64,000 bases of DNA. Source: Haemophilus pittmaniae (lineage in GTDB: Bacteria > Pseudomonadota > Gammaproteobacteria > Enterobacterales > Pasteurellaceae). How positions within the stretch are numbered: the stretch's first letter is position 1; each line of letters opens with the position of its first letter. This document shows, one piece after another, positions 38,396 to 48,703 of the stretch. The notes beneath the pieces are model-generated. The model did not search any database. It was not told where the DNA came from and was given only the letters and a program-made list of their open reading frames with translations. The position numbers and the translations under genes are program-made. The stretch is from the NCBI RefSeq assembly GCF_900186995.1, contig NZ_LT906463.1:1116001-1180000 (forward strand). The letters are read 5' to 3'.

Positions 38396-40390
38396 ATGAA
38401 AAAAATGAAATTCACGTTGCTGCCGTTGGCGGCTTTTGTGGCCTTTAATGTACAGGCTACGGAGAGCAATGAACAGTTGGATACTATTGATGTGGTGAGT
38501 GATAACTATTCACCACAGGTATCAAATGTGGCAGCCAAAGGGGTTGTAAAGGTACGTCAGGCAACAAAAATGTCGGATGTATTACGCGGAGTACCTGGCG
38601 TGAATGTCAATGGTGGTCGGTCAGTCGTTGAACGCTACAATATTCGTGGTGTCAGCGAAGAATATTTAACTGTCGCAGTGGATGGTGCCCGTCAGGATGG
38701 TTATTCCTTCCACCATAGCGGTAACTACGGTATCGATCCGGAAATTTTGAAACGGGTGGATATTGATGTCGGGGCTAATTCCGTGGCAACCGGTGCCGGC
38801 TCCTTAGGTGGTTCGATTAAATTTGAAACCGTTGATGCGGCCGATATGCTAGAAGAAGGGCAAAACTTTGGCGGTAAAGTAAAATATGGTTGGGGCAGTA
38901 ATGGTAATTCCCATCAAGCTACCGCCACATTGTACGGTCGTACCGGTGGTTGGGATTTATTGGGGTATTTTAACTATCGTCATCAAATTAATGGGACAGA
39001 CGGCAATGGTTTGAAAAACCAAAATAAAGGTCATTTGCAAAATTACTTACTCAAAGCCAAATACAATATTAGCCCAGAACAATGGGTAAAAATTTCTGCC
39101 GAACGTTACCATAATACAGCCTTGAGCTGTTTCCGTGCTAATTTCGGTATGTGTTTGGGCGATGTGCCACAACCGGGACAACGAGGTTACACAGAGGCCT
39201 CCCATGGCAAGGCTTATACCGGTATTGAGCGCCGTACTTATACATTGGCTTATGGCTATAAACCGACCAATAATAAATTAGTTGATCTAAAGGCCAACGT
39301 ATATAGCACAGAAAATGAAAGTTCTTCTATGGGTTCTCCAAAAACCAATGTGAAAACCGTTGGCGGTATGTTATCCAACCGCTCTTTATTTGATTTAGGG
39401 GCAACTTCCCATAATCTGTTGGCTGGTGTTGAATATTATAAAACCACCGCATTGCGTTATGGTGGTAGTGATACCAATCGCCGAACCCGCGTTGTGACCC
39501 AGCGTCCAGATTACGAGCAACGCGCCTATAGCACTTCCGTTTACTTAGAAGATGCGATCGCGTTAGGAAATTTCATTGTGACTCCGGGAGTACGTTTTGA
39601 CCACTTCAAAGCGGATTACATTGATTTCAGTAAAACGTACCATCGCTTCTCAAAAGCCTTGGGCTTGAAATACTTCATCACCGATGATTTGTTGGTATTT
39701 GGTAATTACACCGAATTATTTAGAGGTCCGGGATTTGGTGAGCTTGCTTTAGTGGCTCCGGGGCGTTATACCGCCGGTTTAGAGGCAACTCGTGGGGATA
39801 ATAAAGAAGCCGGTTTTAACTATGCAAAGGATAATCTGTTCCATAAGGATGATTCATTCTCCATTACGGCAAAATATTTCCATACCGATTATGACAATAT
39901 CACTCAAAGCGTAACTAATCCGAATGGTGGCGGTAGTATTTATGCCAACTTAGGCAAGGTGGTGTTAAAAGGTGTGGAAGCGTCTGCAAAATATCGTATT
40001 GATAATTTGTCTGCCTCCATCACCTATGCCCGTGCGCGTAGTAAACAAAAAGACGATCATAATTACACCGCATTCCCGGATGCCGGAGATCGCTATACTT
40101 TTGGTTTGAATTATTACATTCCGTCTGCGCAAGTGGATTTAGGCTGGAATACCATGTTGGTACGTAAAGTCTATGAACACAAAGCAACCGGTGATACGCT
40201 GAAAGAAAGCTATGCGGTGAGCAATGCTTATGTTAGCTGGGCGCCACAACAGGTGAAAGGCCTTGAGCTCACATTTGGTATCGATAATATCTTTAATCGA
40301 GCTTATAAAGACCAAAGTACGCAATACTATGGTGCGGTGGATTATGATCCGGGCCGTAACTACAAATTATCCGTATCTTATAAATTCTAA
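38396..40390 (+). CDS. TonB-dependent heme/hemoglobin receptor, HemR-like
   Basis: A 664-residue outer-membrane receptor with a cleaved signal peptide, a TonB box region (EQLDTIDVVSD), a plug domain (MSDVLRGVPGVNVNGGRS, YNIRGVSEEYLTVAVDGARQDG) and a 22-strand barrel ending in SVSYKF. The plug resembles the heme/hemoglobin receptor group (HemR, TdhA). The barrel carries FRAPGFGEL-like sequence (FRGPGFGEL), part of the FRAP/NPNL heme-receptor signature. Exact ligand unproven. Fur-box control and a terminator-flanked single gene fit iron acquisition. Confidence 0.88.
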   Translation: MKKMKFTLLPLAAFVAFNVQATESNEQLDTIDVVSDNYSPQVSNVAAKGVVKVRQATKMSDVLRGVPGVNVNGGRSVVERYNIRGVSEEYLTVAVDGARQDGYSFHHSGNYGIDPEILKRVDIDVGANSVATGAGSLGGSIKFETVDAADMLEEGQNFGGKVKYGWGSNGNSHQATATLYGRTGGWDLLGYFNYRHQINGTDGNGLKNQNKGHLQNYLLKAKYNISPEQWVKISAERYHNTALSCFRANFGMCLGDVPQPGQRGYTEASHGKAYTGIERRTYTLAYGYKPTNNKLVDLKANVYSTENESSSMGSPKTNVKTVGGMLSNRSLFDLGATSHNLLAGVEYYKTTALRYGGSDTNRRTRVVTQRPDYEQRAYSTSVYLEDAIALGNFIVTPGVRFDHFKADYIDFSKTYHRFSKALGLKYFITDDLLVFGNYTELFRGPGFGELALVAPGRYTAGLEATRGDNKEAGFNYAKDNLFHKDDSFSITAKYFHTDYDNITQSVTNPNGGGSIYANLGKVVLKGVEASAKYRIDNLSASITYARARSKQKDDHNYTAFPDAGDRYTFGLNYYIPSAQVDLGWNTMLVRKVYEHKATGDTLKESYAVSNAYVSWAPQQVKGLELTFGIDNIFNRAYKDQSTQYYGAVDYDPGRNYKLSVSYKF

Positions 40391-40409
40391 GAGCGGTTTG
40401 GGCTTATGC

Positions 40410-40443
40410 AATGCGGTCGGCAATCAGTCGGCCGCATTTTTTA
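40410..40443 (+). terminator. Terminator of the heme receptor gene
   Basis: AATGCGGTCG pairs with CGGCCGCATT (one G-U), followed by TTTTATT. Confidence 0.8.
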
Positions 40444-40537
40444 TTCGGCAAAGTCAATCGCATTGATATATAGCAATTGTGATGGCTTTTCGGCAGAATA
40501 GCTGCTGATAATTTCATATCAAGTAAGGATCAATATT

Positions 40538-41908
40538 ATGAGCAAACATTACGATTATATTGCCATTGGCGGCGGTAGCGGCGGTATCGCATCTATCAAT
40601 CGTGCAGCCAGTTATGGCAAAAAATGTGCCATTGTCGAAGCTAAACATTTGGGCGGAACCTGCGCGAACGTTGGTTGTGTACCGAAAAAAGTGATGTTTT
40701 ACGGGGCTCAAATCGCAGAAGCTATTCATCGCTATGCCCCTTCCTATGGCTTTGATGTGGATGTAAAAGGTTTTGATTTTGCCAAATTGATAGAAAGCCG
40801 CGAAGCATATATTGGCCGCATTCATCAATCCTATAACAATGTATTGACGAAAAATAATGTGGACGTATATGCGGGATTCGGTCGTTTTATCGATAAAAAT
40901 ACCATCGAAGTGAGCTATGAGGATGGTCGTAAGGAACAAATTACTGCGGATCATATTTTAATTGCCACCGGAGGCCGTCCAAGCCGTCCAGCCATTGAAG
41001 GTCAGGAATACGGTATTGATTCCAACGGTTTCTTCGCGTTGCGTGAATTACCAAAACGGGTTGCAATTAGCGGCGCAGGCTATATTGCTGTGGAATTGGC
41101 GGGCGTAGTAAATAGTTTAGGGGCGGAAACCCATTTAGTAGTACGTCGCCATGCCCCAATTCGTAATTTCGACCCAATGGTAGTGGATACCTTGGTGGAA
41201 GTGTTAGAACAGGATGGCATTCATTTGCATAAACATTCCACTATTCAAAAAGTGGTGAAGAATGCCGATGGTAGCCTAAATCTATATTTTGATGATGAAC
41301 GTCAAATTACCGTAGACTGTCTGATTTGGGCAATTGGTCGTGAACCGGCAACCGATACTATCGGTTTGGATAATGTCGGGGTTGAAACCAATGCTCGTGG
41401 CTTTATCAAAACCGATAAATTCCAAAATACCAATGTTCCAGGCATTTATGCAGTGGGAGACATTATTGAGGGCGGTATTGAGCTGACTCCGGTAGCTGTC
41501 GCGGCAGGTCGTCGTTTATCGGAACGCTTGTTTAACGGCAAACCAAACGAACATTTGGATTATGATTTGGTACCTTCCGTGGTATTTAGTCATCCGCCAA
41601 TTGGTACTGTGGGTTTAAGCGAGCCACAAGCTATCGAAAAATACGGTGAGAAAAATGTGAAAGTGTATAAATCCTCTTTCACAGCGATGTACACGGCGGT
41701 TACCGAACATCGTCAACCTTGTCGAATGAAATTGGTTTGTGTGGGTCCGCAGGAAAAAATTGTTGGTTTACATGGTATTGGCTTTGGTGTGGATGAAATG
41801 ATCCAAGGCTTTGCTGTGGCAATCAAAATGGGCGCAACAAAAGCCGATTTTGATAATACCGTGGCGATTCACCCGACCGGTTCGGAAGAATTCGTTACCA
41901 TGCGTTAA
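40538..41908 (+). CDS. gor: Glutathione reductase
   Basis: A 456-residue FAD/NADPH disulfide reductase that regenerates [20 protein letters not shown] binds FAD, the redox cysteines are in [30 protein letters not shown] binds NADPH with [12 protein letters not shown], and [12 protein letters not shown] carries the catalytic His-Glu pair at the interface. It is a single gene with a good terminator. Confidence 0.97.
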   Translation: MSKHYDYIAIGGGSGGIASINRAASYGKKCAIVEAKHLGGTCANVGCVPKKVMFYGAQIAEAIHRYAPSYGFDVDVKGFDFAKLIESREAYIGRIHQSYNNVLTKNNVDVYAGFGRFIDKNTIEVSYEDGRKEQITADHILIATGGRPSRPAIEGQEYGIDSNGFFALRELPKRVAISGAGYIAVELAGVVNSLGAETHLVVRRHAPIRNFDPMVVDTLVEVLEQDGIHLHKHSTIQKVVKNADGSLNLYFDDERQITVDCLIWAIGREPATDTIGLDNVGVETNARGFIKTDKFQNTNVPGIYAVGDIIEGGIELTPVAVAAGRRLSERLFNGKPNEHLDYDLVPSVVFSHPPIGTVGLSEPQAIEKYGEKNVKVYKSSFTAMYTAVTEHRQPCRMKLVCVGPQEKIVGLHGIGFGVDEMIQGFAVAIKMGATKADFDNTVAIHPTGSEEFVTMR

Positions 41909-41917
41909 TGGATGGAA

Positions 41918-41957
41918 AATTAAAAAAGCAGACGAAATGAAATGTCTGCTTTTTTAT
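41918..41957 (+). terminator. Intrinsic terminator of gor
   Basis: AAAAAGCAGAC / GTCTGCTTTTT with a 9-nt loop, followed by a T-run. Confidence 0.88.
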
Positions 41958-41969
41958 TGCCTATGTATA

Positions 41970-42050
41970 ATTTAAACGCCCTAATGAACATCAGAGTTTT
42001 TCCAAAAATAGAATGTAAGCTATTGATTTTATTAGAGTTGATTTTAAAAT
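41970..42050 (+). repeat. Dispersed 3'-end element, copy 7
   Basis: It starts TTTAAACGCCC and contains CAGAGTTTTTCC and GCTATTGATTTTATTAG. It fills the convergent gap between the gor terminator and tesB, with the CGCCC end towards gor. Confidence 0.9.
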
Positions 42051-42052
42051 GG

Positions 42053-42913
42053 CTATGGTGCAAAGCGAATTAGCCCTTCTTGCTGGGTGGTGGCAATTAG
42101 AGTGCCATCTTGGGCGAAAATCTGTCCGCGCGCTAGGCCGCGCCCACCGGAGGCATTGTTGCTTTGTAAGGCATGTAGATGCCAATTGTGCAAATTAAAC
42201 GGACGGTGGAACCAAATGCTGTGATCAATGGTGGCCACTTTCATACCTTTTTGTAAAAAGCCTTTACCATGCGGATGAAGCGCGGTCAGAATACAGTGGA
42301 AATCGGAAAAATAGGCTAAAAGACATTGCTGTGTTGGTAAATCCAACGGTGCTTCGCCATTGGTTTTAAACCAAGCATATTGTTCCGGTGGCAAGATGCG
42401 GCCATCAAACGGATTGTTTAAATATTGGCTGTGAACCTCGAATGGACGTTCTTGAGCAAATTTTTCGCTAAGGCTATCCGGCAGAGTTTGTGCTACTTTT
42501 AACATCATCTCATGTTCATTGATAAATTGCTCCGGTCCGGCGACTTGTGGCATTGCGGATTGATGCTCAAATCCCTCTTCCGGCATTTGGAAGGAGGCTG
42601 TGACATGGCAAATGACGCTCTTATGTTGGATCGCCTTTACTCGCAATGCTGAGAAGCTACGTCCTTCCCGCAGGGTTTCCACATCATAGATAATCGGATA
42701 ATGGCTGTCACCAGGCGCTAAAAAGTAGGCATGGCAGGAGTGTAGCACACGGTCTACCGGAGCAACCTGCATGGCGGCGGAAAGCGATTGTGCTACCACT
42801 TGCCCACCAAATACTTGGCGAAAACCTAAGTCTTCACTGGCACCACGAAATAGCAGATCATCAATTTTTTCCAGTTTTAACAGTTCGATGAGTTGATTTA
42901 ATTTATCCGACAT
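42053..42913 (-). CDS. tesB: Acyl-CoA thioesterase II
   Basis: A 286-residue double-hotdog thioesterase that hydrolyses acyl-CoAs. FRGASEDLGFRQVFGGQVVAQSLSAAMQ and SLDHSIWFHRP-like sequence (TIDHSIWFHRPFNLHNW) are family landmarks. The start is ATG 42913 (MSDKLNQLIELLKLEKID) with AAGGAAAAAGCG upstream; the earlier ATG at 42937 would overlap the ribosome-binding region. Confidence 0.95.
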   Translation of the reverse strand: MSDKLNQLIELLKLEKIDDLLFRGASEDLGFRQVFGGQVVAQSLSAAMQVAPVDRVLHSCHAYFLAPGDSHYPIIYDVETLREGRSFSALRVKAIQHKSVICHVTASFQMPEEGFEHQSAMPQVAGPEQFINEHEMMLKVAQTLPDSLSEKFAQERPFEVHSQYLNNPFDGRILPPEQYAWFKTNGEAPLDLPTQQCLLAYFSDFHCILTALHPHGKGFLQKGMKVATIDHSIWFHRPFNLHNWHLHALQSNNASGGRGLARGQIFAQDGTLIATTQQEGLIRFAP

Positions 42914-42939
42914 CGCTTTTTCCTTTTTATAAAACAAAA

Positions 42940-42963
42940 AGACCGCATCGAAATGCGGTCGGG
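42940..42963 (-). terminator. Intrinsic terminator of ychF
   Basis: GACCGCATT / AATGCGGTC (loop TCG) followed on the minus strand by TTTTTGTTTT, 8 nt after the ychF stop. Confidence 0.8.
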
Positions 42964-42970
42964 AGAGATT

Positions 42971-44062
42971 TTAGACGTTGAATCGGAAGTGCATTACATC
43001 ACCATCTTGGACGATGTAGTCTTTACCTTCCAAACGCCATTTACCGGCTTCTTTAGCACCATTTTCACCTTTGAATTGGATGAAGTCATCGTAAGCAATC
43101 ACTTCTGCGCGGATGAAGCCTTTTTCAAAGTCTGTGTGGATTACAGCGGCAGCTTTAGGGGCGGTTGCGCCAACAGAAACTGTCCATGCACGCACTTCTT
43201 TCACGCCGGCAGTAAAGTAGGTTTGAAGATTTAATAACGCATAACCTGCGCGGATAACACGGTTTAAACCCGGTTCTTCAATGCCAAGATCCTGCAAGAA
43301 TTCGATTTTTTCATCATCGTCAAGCTCAGCAATTTCTGCTTCAATCGCCGCACATACAGGCACCACAACGGAACCTTCTTTTTCTGCATATTCGCGCACT
43401 TTGTCTAAATATGGGTTATTTTCAAAGCCATCTTCATTCACGTTCGCGATATACATGGTCGGTTTTAAAGTTAGGAAGTTATAGCTTTTGATGGCTAATA
43501 ATTCATCTTTATCCAATGCCACAGAACGGATCATACCTGCTTCGGAAAGTACCGGAAGGATTTTTTCCATCACCGAAAGCTCAAATTTTGCATCTTTATC
43601 GCCACCTTTAGCACGTTTTTGCAAACGTTGAATGGCGCGCTCACAGCTGTCTAGGTCGGCTAGGGCTAATTCGGTATTGATGGTTTCGATATCATTTAAT
43701 GGATCGATTTTACCTGCAACATGCACGATGTCGTCATTTTCAAAGCAACGCACTACATGGCCGATAGCATCGGTTTCGCGGATATTAGCTAAGAATTTAT
43801 TGCCCAAACCTTCGCCTTTACTGGCTCCCGCCACCAAACCTGCAATATCGACGAATTCCATGGTGGTAGGTAAGACGCGTTCCGGCTTAACGATTTCCGC
43901 TAAGGCATCTAAACGCGGATCCGGCATAGGCACCACACCGGTATTTGGTTCGATGGTACAGAATGGATAGTTAGCCGCTTCGATACCGGCTTTGGTTAAA
44001 GCATTAAAAAGAGTTGATTTGCCGACGTTGGGTAGGCCGACGATACCACATTTGAATCCCAT
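42971..44062 (-). CDS. ychF: Redox-regulated ATPase YchF (Obg family)
   Basis: A 363-residue P-loop NTPase of the Obg family that prefers ATP. G1 [17 protein letters not shown]3 DIAGLV, the altered G4 NVNE (instead of NKxD) and a C-terminal TGS-like domain ([27 protein letters not shown]) are all present. It normally sits next to pth; here a lipoprotein gene separates the two. Confidence 0.96.
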   Translation of the reverse strand: MGFKCGIVGLPNVGKSTLFNALTKAGIEAANYPFCTIEPNTGVVPMPDPRLDALAEIVKPERVLPTTMEFVDIAGLVAGASKGEGLGNKFLANIRETDAIGHVVRCFENDDIVHVAGKIDPLNDIETINTELALADLDSCERAIQRLQKRAKGGDKDAKFELSVMEKILPVLSEAGMIRSVALDKDELLAIKSYNFLTLKPTMYIANVNEDGFENNPYLDKVREYAEKEGSVVVPVCAAIEAEIAELDDDEKIEFLQDLGIEEPGLNRVIRAGYALLNLQTYFTAGVKEVRAWTVSVGATAPKAAAVIHTDFEKGFIRAEVIAYDDFIQFKGENGAKEAGKWRLEGKDYIVQDGDVMHFRFNV

Positions 44063-44083
44063 TATGTTTTCCTATTTGTTTGA

Positions 44084-44671
44084 TTAGTTGCATTTTTTAT
44101 ATGGTATGTCTTTACCGTATTTAGCTTGAATTCTAGAATCCTCATTTGAGGTTTCTGGAATTAATTCATAAATATACAATCTGCAATGATTATTTGTTTC
44201 ACCATAGCGAAGTTCGTAATCTTTTCCTGCCTCTGGAGTGAATTCCCCTACAATTTGGCAACTTTCATAGTATCCAGGTCCATAGCCCGTCGTAAAGTGG
44301 TTACCGTTGATTACTACAGGAGTGTTTGCGGTAAGGATTTCTTCGCTAAAATAAATGACATCGTTATAACTAGAGCGATTTAGTCTTTCAATACTTGTAG
44401 CTGTGAGTGGAATCCCTATCGTTGTATTTTTCAATGTTTTTCTTGGCAATCCATTATAAAAACGATTGGCATATACCTTGTTATCTGAATAGTCTTGACA
44501 AGTTTTTCCTTTAAATATTTTTGTCCCTTTTTGTGCTGCTGAATTGTAAATTCGAATACGGGCATCTGTTTTAGGATCATAATCAACGCTGTTCTTGACT
44601 AGAACAGCTTTTGCAGAACAACCTGAGAGCACGATCATAGCAGAAATCAAAAAGAATAGATTTTTTTTCAC
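44084..44671 (-). CDS. AT-rich lipoprotein of unknown function between pth and ychF
   Basis: A 195-residue predicted lipoprotein (lipobox MIVLSGCSA). The mature part has four cysteines (KTCQDYS, ESCQIVG, NHCRLY and KKCN) that could form two disulfides. I do not recognise the family. Base composition is more AT-rich than the flanking pth and ychF genes. It begins 9 nt after pth and ends 21 nt before ychF on the same strand, splitting a gene pair that is adjacent in most gamma-proteobacteria. It is probably a late addition. Confidence 0.78.
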   Translation of the reverse strand: MKKNLFFLISAMIVLSGCSAKAVLVKNSVDYDPKTDARIRIYNSAAQKGTKIFKGKTCQDYSDNKVYANRFYNGLPRKTLKNTTIGIPLTATSIERLNRSSYNDVIYFSEEILTANTPVVINGNHFTTGYGPGYYESCQIVGEFTPEAGKDYELRYGETNNHCRLYIYELIPETSNEDSRIQAKYGKDIPYKKCN

Positions 44672-44680
44672 TATATAATC

Positions 44681-45265
44681 CTAAATTTTAAATGAATTTA
44701 ATCGATTAGTGGCTTTTACCATACCTTCTTTAAACAGCAATTCGATACAATCTGTCGCTTCGTCTAAAGCTTTGTCGAGCGCTTCTCTTTCTGCGGGAGC
44801 GGGTTTGTTAAGGACAAAACCGGAAACTAAATCACGGTGTCCAGGGTGGCCAATGCCAATGCGTACGCGATAGAAATTGTTACTGTTAGCAAGCTGTGCC
44901 ACGATATCTTTTAAACCATTGTGACCGCCATGTCCGCCGCCTTGTTTGAGTTTGACGGTGCCGGGTGGTAAATCGAGTTCATCGTGCAAGACTAAAATCT
45001 CTTCAGGTTTAATGCGATAAAAATTAGCCAGCGCCCCAACGGCTTTACCGCTTAAATTCATAAAGGTGGTCGGCACTAAAAAACGCACTTCTTTACCGTT
45101 AATCAACGTTTTTCCCACATAGCCGAAGAATTTATTTTCTGCGTTGAGCGAAACATTAAAGCGACGAGCTAAACGCTCAATCAACCATTCACCTGCGTTG
45201 TGGCGGGTTTCCGCATATTTATCGCCAGGGTTTCCCAACCCCACGATGAGTTTAATTTCTGACAT
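44681..45265 (-). CDS. pth: Peptidyl-tRNA hydrolase
   Basis: A 194-residue hydrolase that recycles peptidyl-tRNA released from stalled ribosomes. [22 protein letters not shown] contains the catalytic His, with [30 protein letters not shown] and [12 protein letters not shown] as further motifs. Standard length. It is the first gene of a pth-lipoprotein-ychF transcription unit. Confidence 0.97.
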   Translation of the reverse strand: MSEIKLIVGLGNPGDKYAETRHNAGEWLIERLARRFNVSLNAENKFFGYVGKTLINGKEVRFLVPTTFMNLSGKAVGALANFYRIKPEEILVLHDELDLPPGTVKLKQGGGHGGHNGLKDIVAQLANSNNFYRVRIGIGHPGHRDLVSGFVLNKPAPAEREALDKALDEATDCIELLFKEGMVKATNRLNSFKI

Positions 45266-45524
45266 GTCGCGTAGATTTGTAAAAAAATGGAGGCGTATTG
45301 TAGCGAAAAAGGGCTAATTTCTCAATCATCGCAGTAAAGAACCCATATTTTGAGTTAGGTTGTACTTGATGAAACCCGACGAGTTAATAAAATTTATGCT
45401 ATTTAAACGTTTGGCTTTCTTTTTTGTAAAAGAAATGTAAAATTCGGCAACGTTTTAAATATGACCCATATTTAAGATGTGTTTCCAACCTAGCCAACCT
45501 CTTTGGGCAATTAGGGTAAAAACA

Positions 45525-45656
45525 AAAAAGCTGAAACGCTTTTTTTAATAAGTAGCGAGTCAAATGCCCCATGGCGTCTGTTTTTTAGAAACAGAAAGTT
45601 TAGGCTTCCCGCAAGGCACCCGACTTATTTTTTTCACCTCTTTTAGAAGGTTTTAA
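45525..45656 (+). ncRNA. Candidate structured leader RNA of dat-ddc
   Basis: The 394-bp gap before dat has no conventional gene. Its last part folds into a possible multibranched RNA: AATAAGT (45547-45553) can pair with ACTTATT (45623-45629), enclosing hairpins GCC-CCAT-GGC, CTGTTT-TTTAG-AAACAG and GCTT..AAGGC. A weak A/T-rich hairpin with T-run (AAAAAAGC-TGAAAC-GCTTTTTT, 45524-45546) precedes it. The shape suggests a regulatory leader, but I cannot match it to a known riboswitch class. Earlier parts of the gap (45266-45520) show nothing I can interpret beyond AT-rich promoter-like sequence. Confidence 0.35.
45564..45656 (+). CDS. Possible 30-codon leader ORF before dat
   Basis: ATG 45564 opens a frame of 30 codons (MPHGVCFLETESLGF...) that ends with TAA 3 nt before the dat ATG and spans the foldable leader. 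The in-frame AGAAGG near its end is also the dat ribosome-binding site, so its translation would be coupled to dat. The upstream GAG is a weak start signal and an open frame this short can occur by chance. Low confidence. Confidence 0.25.
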   Translation: MPHGVCFLETESLGFPQGTRLIFFTSFRRF

Positions 45657-45659
45657 TCA

Positions 45660-47024
45660 ATGACAATTACCACTCCTGTAAAAGCAATTCTTGCTTCCAA
45701 TAAACACTTTTTAGATCGCCAAGATGCAATGGAATCAAACGTTCGTAGCTATCCGCGTAAATTACCGTTTGCTTATGAAAAAGCAGAAGGTTGCTGGGTT
45801 ACTGACGTTGAAGGCAACAAATACCTTGATTTCTTAGCCGGTGCTGGCACTTTAGCATTAGGGCATAATCACCCTGTGTTAATGCAGGCGATTCGTGATG
45901 TGTTAGATAGCGGTTTGCCTTTACACACACTGGATTTAACCACCCCATTAAAAGATGCATTCACTGAAGAATTATTGTCGTTCTTCCCGAAAGATGAATA
46001 CATTTTACAATTCACTGGCCCATCAGGCGCAGATGCAAATGAAGCGGCAATTAAATTAGCGAAAACTTATACTGGTCGTGGTAACGTGATCGCGTTCTCT
46101 GGCGGTTTCCATGGTATGACTCATGGTGCATTATCACTAACGGGTAACTTAAGTGCGAAAAGTGCTGTGCAAAACTTAATGCCAGGCGTGCAATTCTTAC
46201 CTTATCCGCACGAATACCGTTGTCCATTTGGCATTGGTGGCGAAGCGGGTGCAAAAGCAGTTGAACATTACTTTGAACACTTTATTGAAGATGTTGAAAG
46301 CGGTGTGGTAAAACCAGCTGCGGTAATTTTAGAAGCAATTCAAGGCGAAGGTGGTGTTGTGCCAGCGCCAATTAGCTTCTTACAAAAAGTCCGTGAAGTA
46401 ACCCAAAAACATGGCATTTTAATGATCGTAGATGAAGTACAAGCGGGATTCTGTCGTTCAGGTAAAATGTTTGCGTTTGAACATGCAGGCATTCAACCAG
46501 ATATCGTTGTGATGTCAAAAGCGGTAGGCGGTAGCTTGCCATTAGCCGTGCTTGCAATCAAAAAAGAATTTGATGCTTGGCAACCAGCAGGCCATACCGG
46601 TACTTTCCGTGGTAACCAATTAGCAATGGCAACAGGTTATGCTTCACTAAAAATCATGCGTAATGAAAACTTAGCGCAAAATGCTAAAGAACGTGGCGAG
46701 TACTTAACCAATGCATTACGCGAATTAAGCAAAGAATATCCATGTATCGGTAACGTGCGTGGTAAAGGCTTAATGATGGGGATTGATATTGTTGATGAAC
46801 GTCAAGCCAAAGATGCCACAGGCGCATACCCACAAGATGGCGAACTTGCGGTCGCTATCCAAAAAGCCTGCTTTAATAATAAATTATTGTTAGAGCGTGG
46901 CGGACGTGGCGGTAACGTTGTGCGTGTACTTTGTGCGGTAAACATCAATCAAGCAGAATGTGAAGAGTTTATTAAACGCTTTAAACAATCTGTTGTAGAT
47001 GCATTAAAAGCCGTACGTGGTTAA
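45660..47024 (+). CDS. dat: Diaminobutyrate--2-oxoglutarate aminotransferase
   Basis: A 454-residue class III PLP aminotransferase that makes L-2,4-diaminobutyrate from aspartate semialdehyde. [47 protein letters not shown] and the PLP lysine in [19 protein letters not shown] are diagnostic. With ddc downstream it forms the 1,3-diaminopropane pathway known in Haemophilus and Acinetobacter. Good AGAAGG ribosome-binding site. Confidence 0.95.
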   Translation: MTITTPVKAILASNKHFLDRQDAMESNVRSYPRKLPFAYEKAEGCWVTDVEGNKYLDFLAGAGTLALGHNHPVLMQAIRDVLDSGLPLHTLDLTTPLKDAFTEELLSFFPKDEYILQFTGPSGADANEAAIKLAKTYTGRGNVIAFSGGFHGMTHGALSLTGNLSAKSAVQNLMPGVQFLPYPHEYRCPFGIGGEAGAKAVEHYFEHFIEDVESGVVKPAAVILEAIQGEGGVVPAPISFLQKVREVTQKHGILMIVDEVQAGFCRSGKMFAFEHAGIQPDIVVMSKAVGGSLPLAVLAIKKEFDAWQPAGHTGTFRGNQLAMATGYASLKIMRNENLAQNAKERGEYLTNALRELSKEYPCIGNVRGKGLMMGIDIVDERQAKDATGAYPQDGELAVAIQKACFNNKLLLERGGRGGNVVRVLCAVNINQAECEEFIKRFKQSVVDALKAVRG

Positions 47025-47077
47025 TCAAGATCGGTCAGATTTTGCAAATGTTTTGCGAAATTTGACTGCTTGTGTTC

Positions 47078-47107
47078 CCCCCCTCTTTGTCAAAGAGGGG
47101 AATTTTT
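47078..47107 (+). terminator. Terminator-like hairpin between dat and ddc
   Basis: CCCCTCTTT / AAAGAGGGG (9 bp, 3-nt loop) is followed by AATTTTTT and then directly by the ddc ribosome-binding site. It probably reduces, rather than abolishes, read-through into ddc. Confidence 0.8.
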
Positions 47108-47116
47108 TAGGAAAGA

Positions 47117-48658
47117 ATGGCTATGTCAGATCTTAAACAACATAAACAATCCCTTTTTTGTCGCAATGAGCAGTCGATTAAAGACTATGAAAATGCGATG
47201 AATAAAGCCGTGCAAGCGGTTTCAAATTGGTTGAAAAACGACAAAATGTACACGGGTGGCTCAATCAAACAAATGCGTACTTTGATTGATGGATTCAAAC
47301 CAAGCCAAGCTGGCGTAGGCGTAGAAAATGCGCTGGATCACCTCGTTGAAATTTTCTTAAATCCAAGTTTAAAAGTACATCACCCCCATTCATTGGCACA
47401 TTTACATTGCCCAACGATGGTCACTAGCCAAATTGCAGAAGTGTTAATCAATGCCACAAACCAATCTATGGACTCTTGGGATCAAAGCCCGGCTGGTTCA
47501 ATTATGGAAGAGCATTTGATTGATTGGTTACGCCAAAAAGTAGGCTATGGGCAAGGCACTTCTGGGGTGTTTACCTCGGGCGGTACGCAGTCTAACTTAA
47601 TGGGCGTATTATTAGCACGCGATTGGGCGATTGCGAATCACTGGAAAAATGAAGATGGCTCAGAATGGTCGGCGCAACGCGATGGTATTCCAGTTGATGC
47701 GATGAAGAAAGTCAAAGTTATTTGTTCAGAGAATGCGCATTTTTCTGTGCAAAAAAATATGGCGATGATGGGAATGGGCTTCCAATCTGTGGTTACCGTG
47801 CCATCGAATGCCAATGCACAAATGGATGTCAATGCGCTTGAACAAACTTTGGCGCAATTAAAAGCAGAAGGTAAGATAGTTGCTTGTATCGTGGCGACGG
47901 CAGGTACCACCGATGCAGGTGCGATTGATGATCTAAAAGCGATTCGCAAACTGGCTGATAAATACCAAGCATGGTTACACGTTGATGCCGCTTGGGGCGG
48001 TGCGTTATTGCTTTCTCAAGAATTCCGTCATTTCTTAGATGGCATTGAGCTAACGGATTCGATTACACTTGATTTTCATAAGCACTTCTTCCAAACCATT
48101 TCTTGTGGGGCATTCTTGCTTAAAGATCAAGCGAACTATCGCTTTATCGACTACAAAGCAGATTACCTCAATTCAGAATATGATGAAGAGCACGGCGTAC
48201 CAAACTTAGTGGCAAAATCTCTACAAACAACACGTCGTTTTGATGCCTTAAAATTATGGTTTACCGTGGAAGCATTAGGCGAAGAACTCTACGCTTCAAT
48301 GATTGACCATGGTGTTAAATTGACTAAAGAAGTAGAAGGTTATATCAATGAAGCCGAAGAGTTAGAAATGCTCGTGCCAACGCAGTTCGCATCAGTGCTA
48401 TTCCGAGTCGTGCCAAAAGGCTATCCAGCAGAATTTTTAGATGCCTTAAACCAAAATGTGGCGGATGAACTCTTTGCTCGTGGTGAAGCGAATATTGGTG
48501 TTACTAAAGTTGGCGATAAACAATCGCTGAAAATGACGACATTAAGCCCGATTGCTACGCTTGAAAACGTAAAAGCATTGTTGGCGCAAGTCTTAGCTGA
48601 AGCAAACCGCATTAAAGATGCGATTGCAAACGGCACCTACGTACCACCGATTGACTAG
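47117..48658 (+). CDS. ddc: L-2,4-diaminobutyrate decarboxylase
   Basis: A 513-residue group II PLP decarboxylase giving 1,3-diaminopropane. [53 protein letters not shown] and the PLP lysine in [13 protein letters not shown] are conserved. Two ATGs are possible (47117 or 47123), with AGGA 4 or 10 nt upstream. It works with Dat upstream. Confidence 0.95.
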   Translation: MAMSDLKQHKQSLFCRNEQSIKDYENAMNKAVQAVSNWLKNDKMYTGGSIKQMRTLIDGFKPSQAGVGVENALDHLVEIFLNPSLKVHHPHSLAHLHCPTMVTSQIAEVLINATNQSMDSWDQSPAGSIMEEHLIDWLRQKVGYGQGTSGVFTSGGTQSNLMGVLLARDWAIANHWKNEDGSEWSAQRDGIPVDAMKKVKVICSENAHFSVQKNMAMMGMGFQSVVTVPSNANAQMDVNALEQTLAQLKAEGKIVACIVATAGTTDAGAIDDLKAIRKLADKYQAWLHVDAAWGGALLLSQEFRHFLDGIELTDSITLDFHKHFFQTISCGAFLLKDQANYRFIDYKADYLNSEYDEEHGVPNLVAKSLQTTRRFDALKLWFTVEALGEELYASMIDHGVKLTKEVEGYINEAEELEMLVPTQFASVLFRVVPKGYPAEFLDALNQNVADELFARGEANIGVTKVGDKQSLKMTTLSPIATLENVKALLAQVLAEANRIKDAIANGTYVPPID

Positions 48659-48703
48659 TTCTTTTATAGGAGGAAAAGGCCGATTTAAACGGTCTTTTCT
48701 TTT

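Noticed and set aside
45547..45629. tRNA-like fold in the dat leader, with a 7-nt loop containing TTA in a 5-bp stem
   Set aside because: No T-arm (TTC) and no D-arm consensus, and acceptor stem without CCA; the similarity is superficial.
45600..45660. Possible TPP riboswitch on the reverse strand (GGGTGCC)
   Set aside because: The CUGAGA and ACCUGAUC cores of TPP riboswitches are missing.
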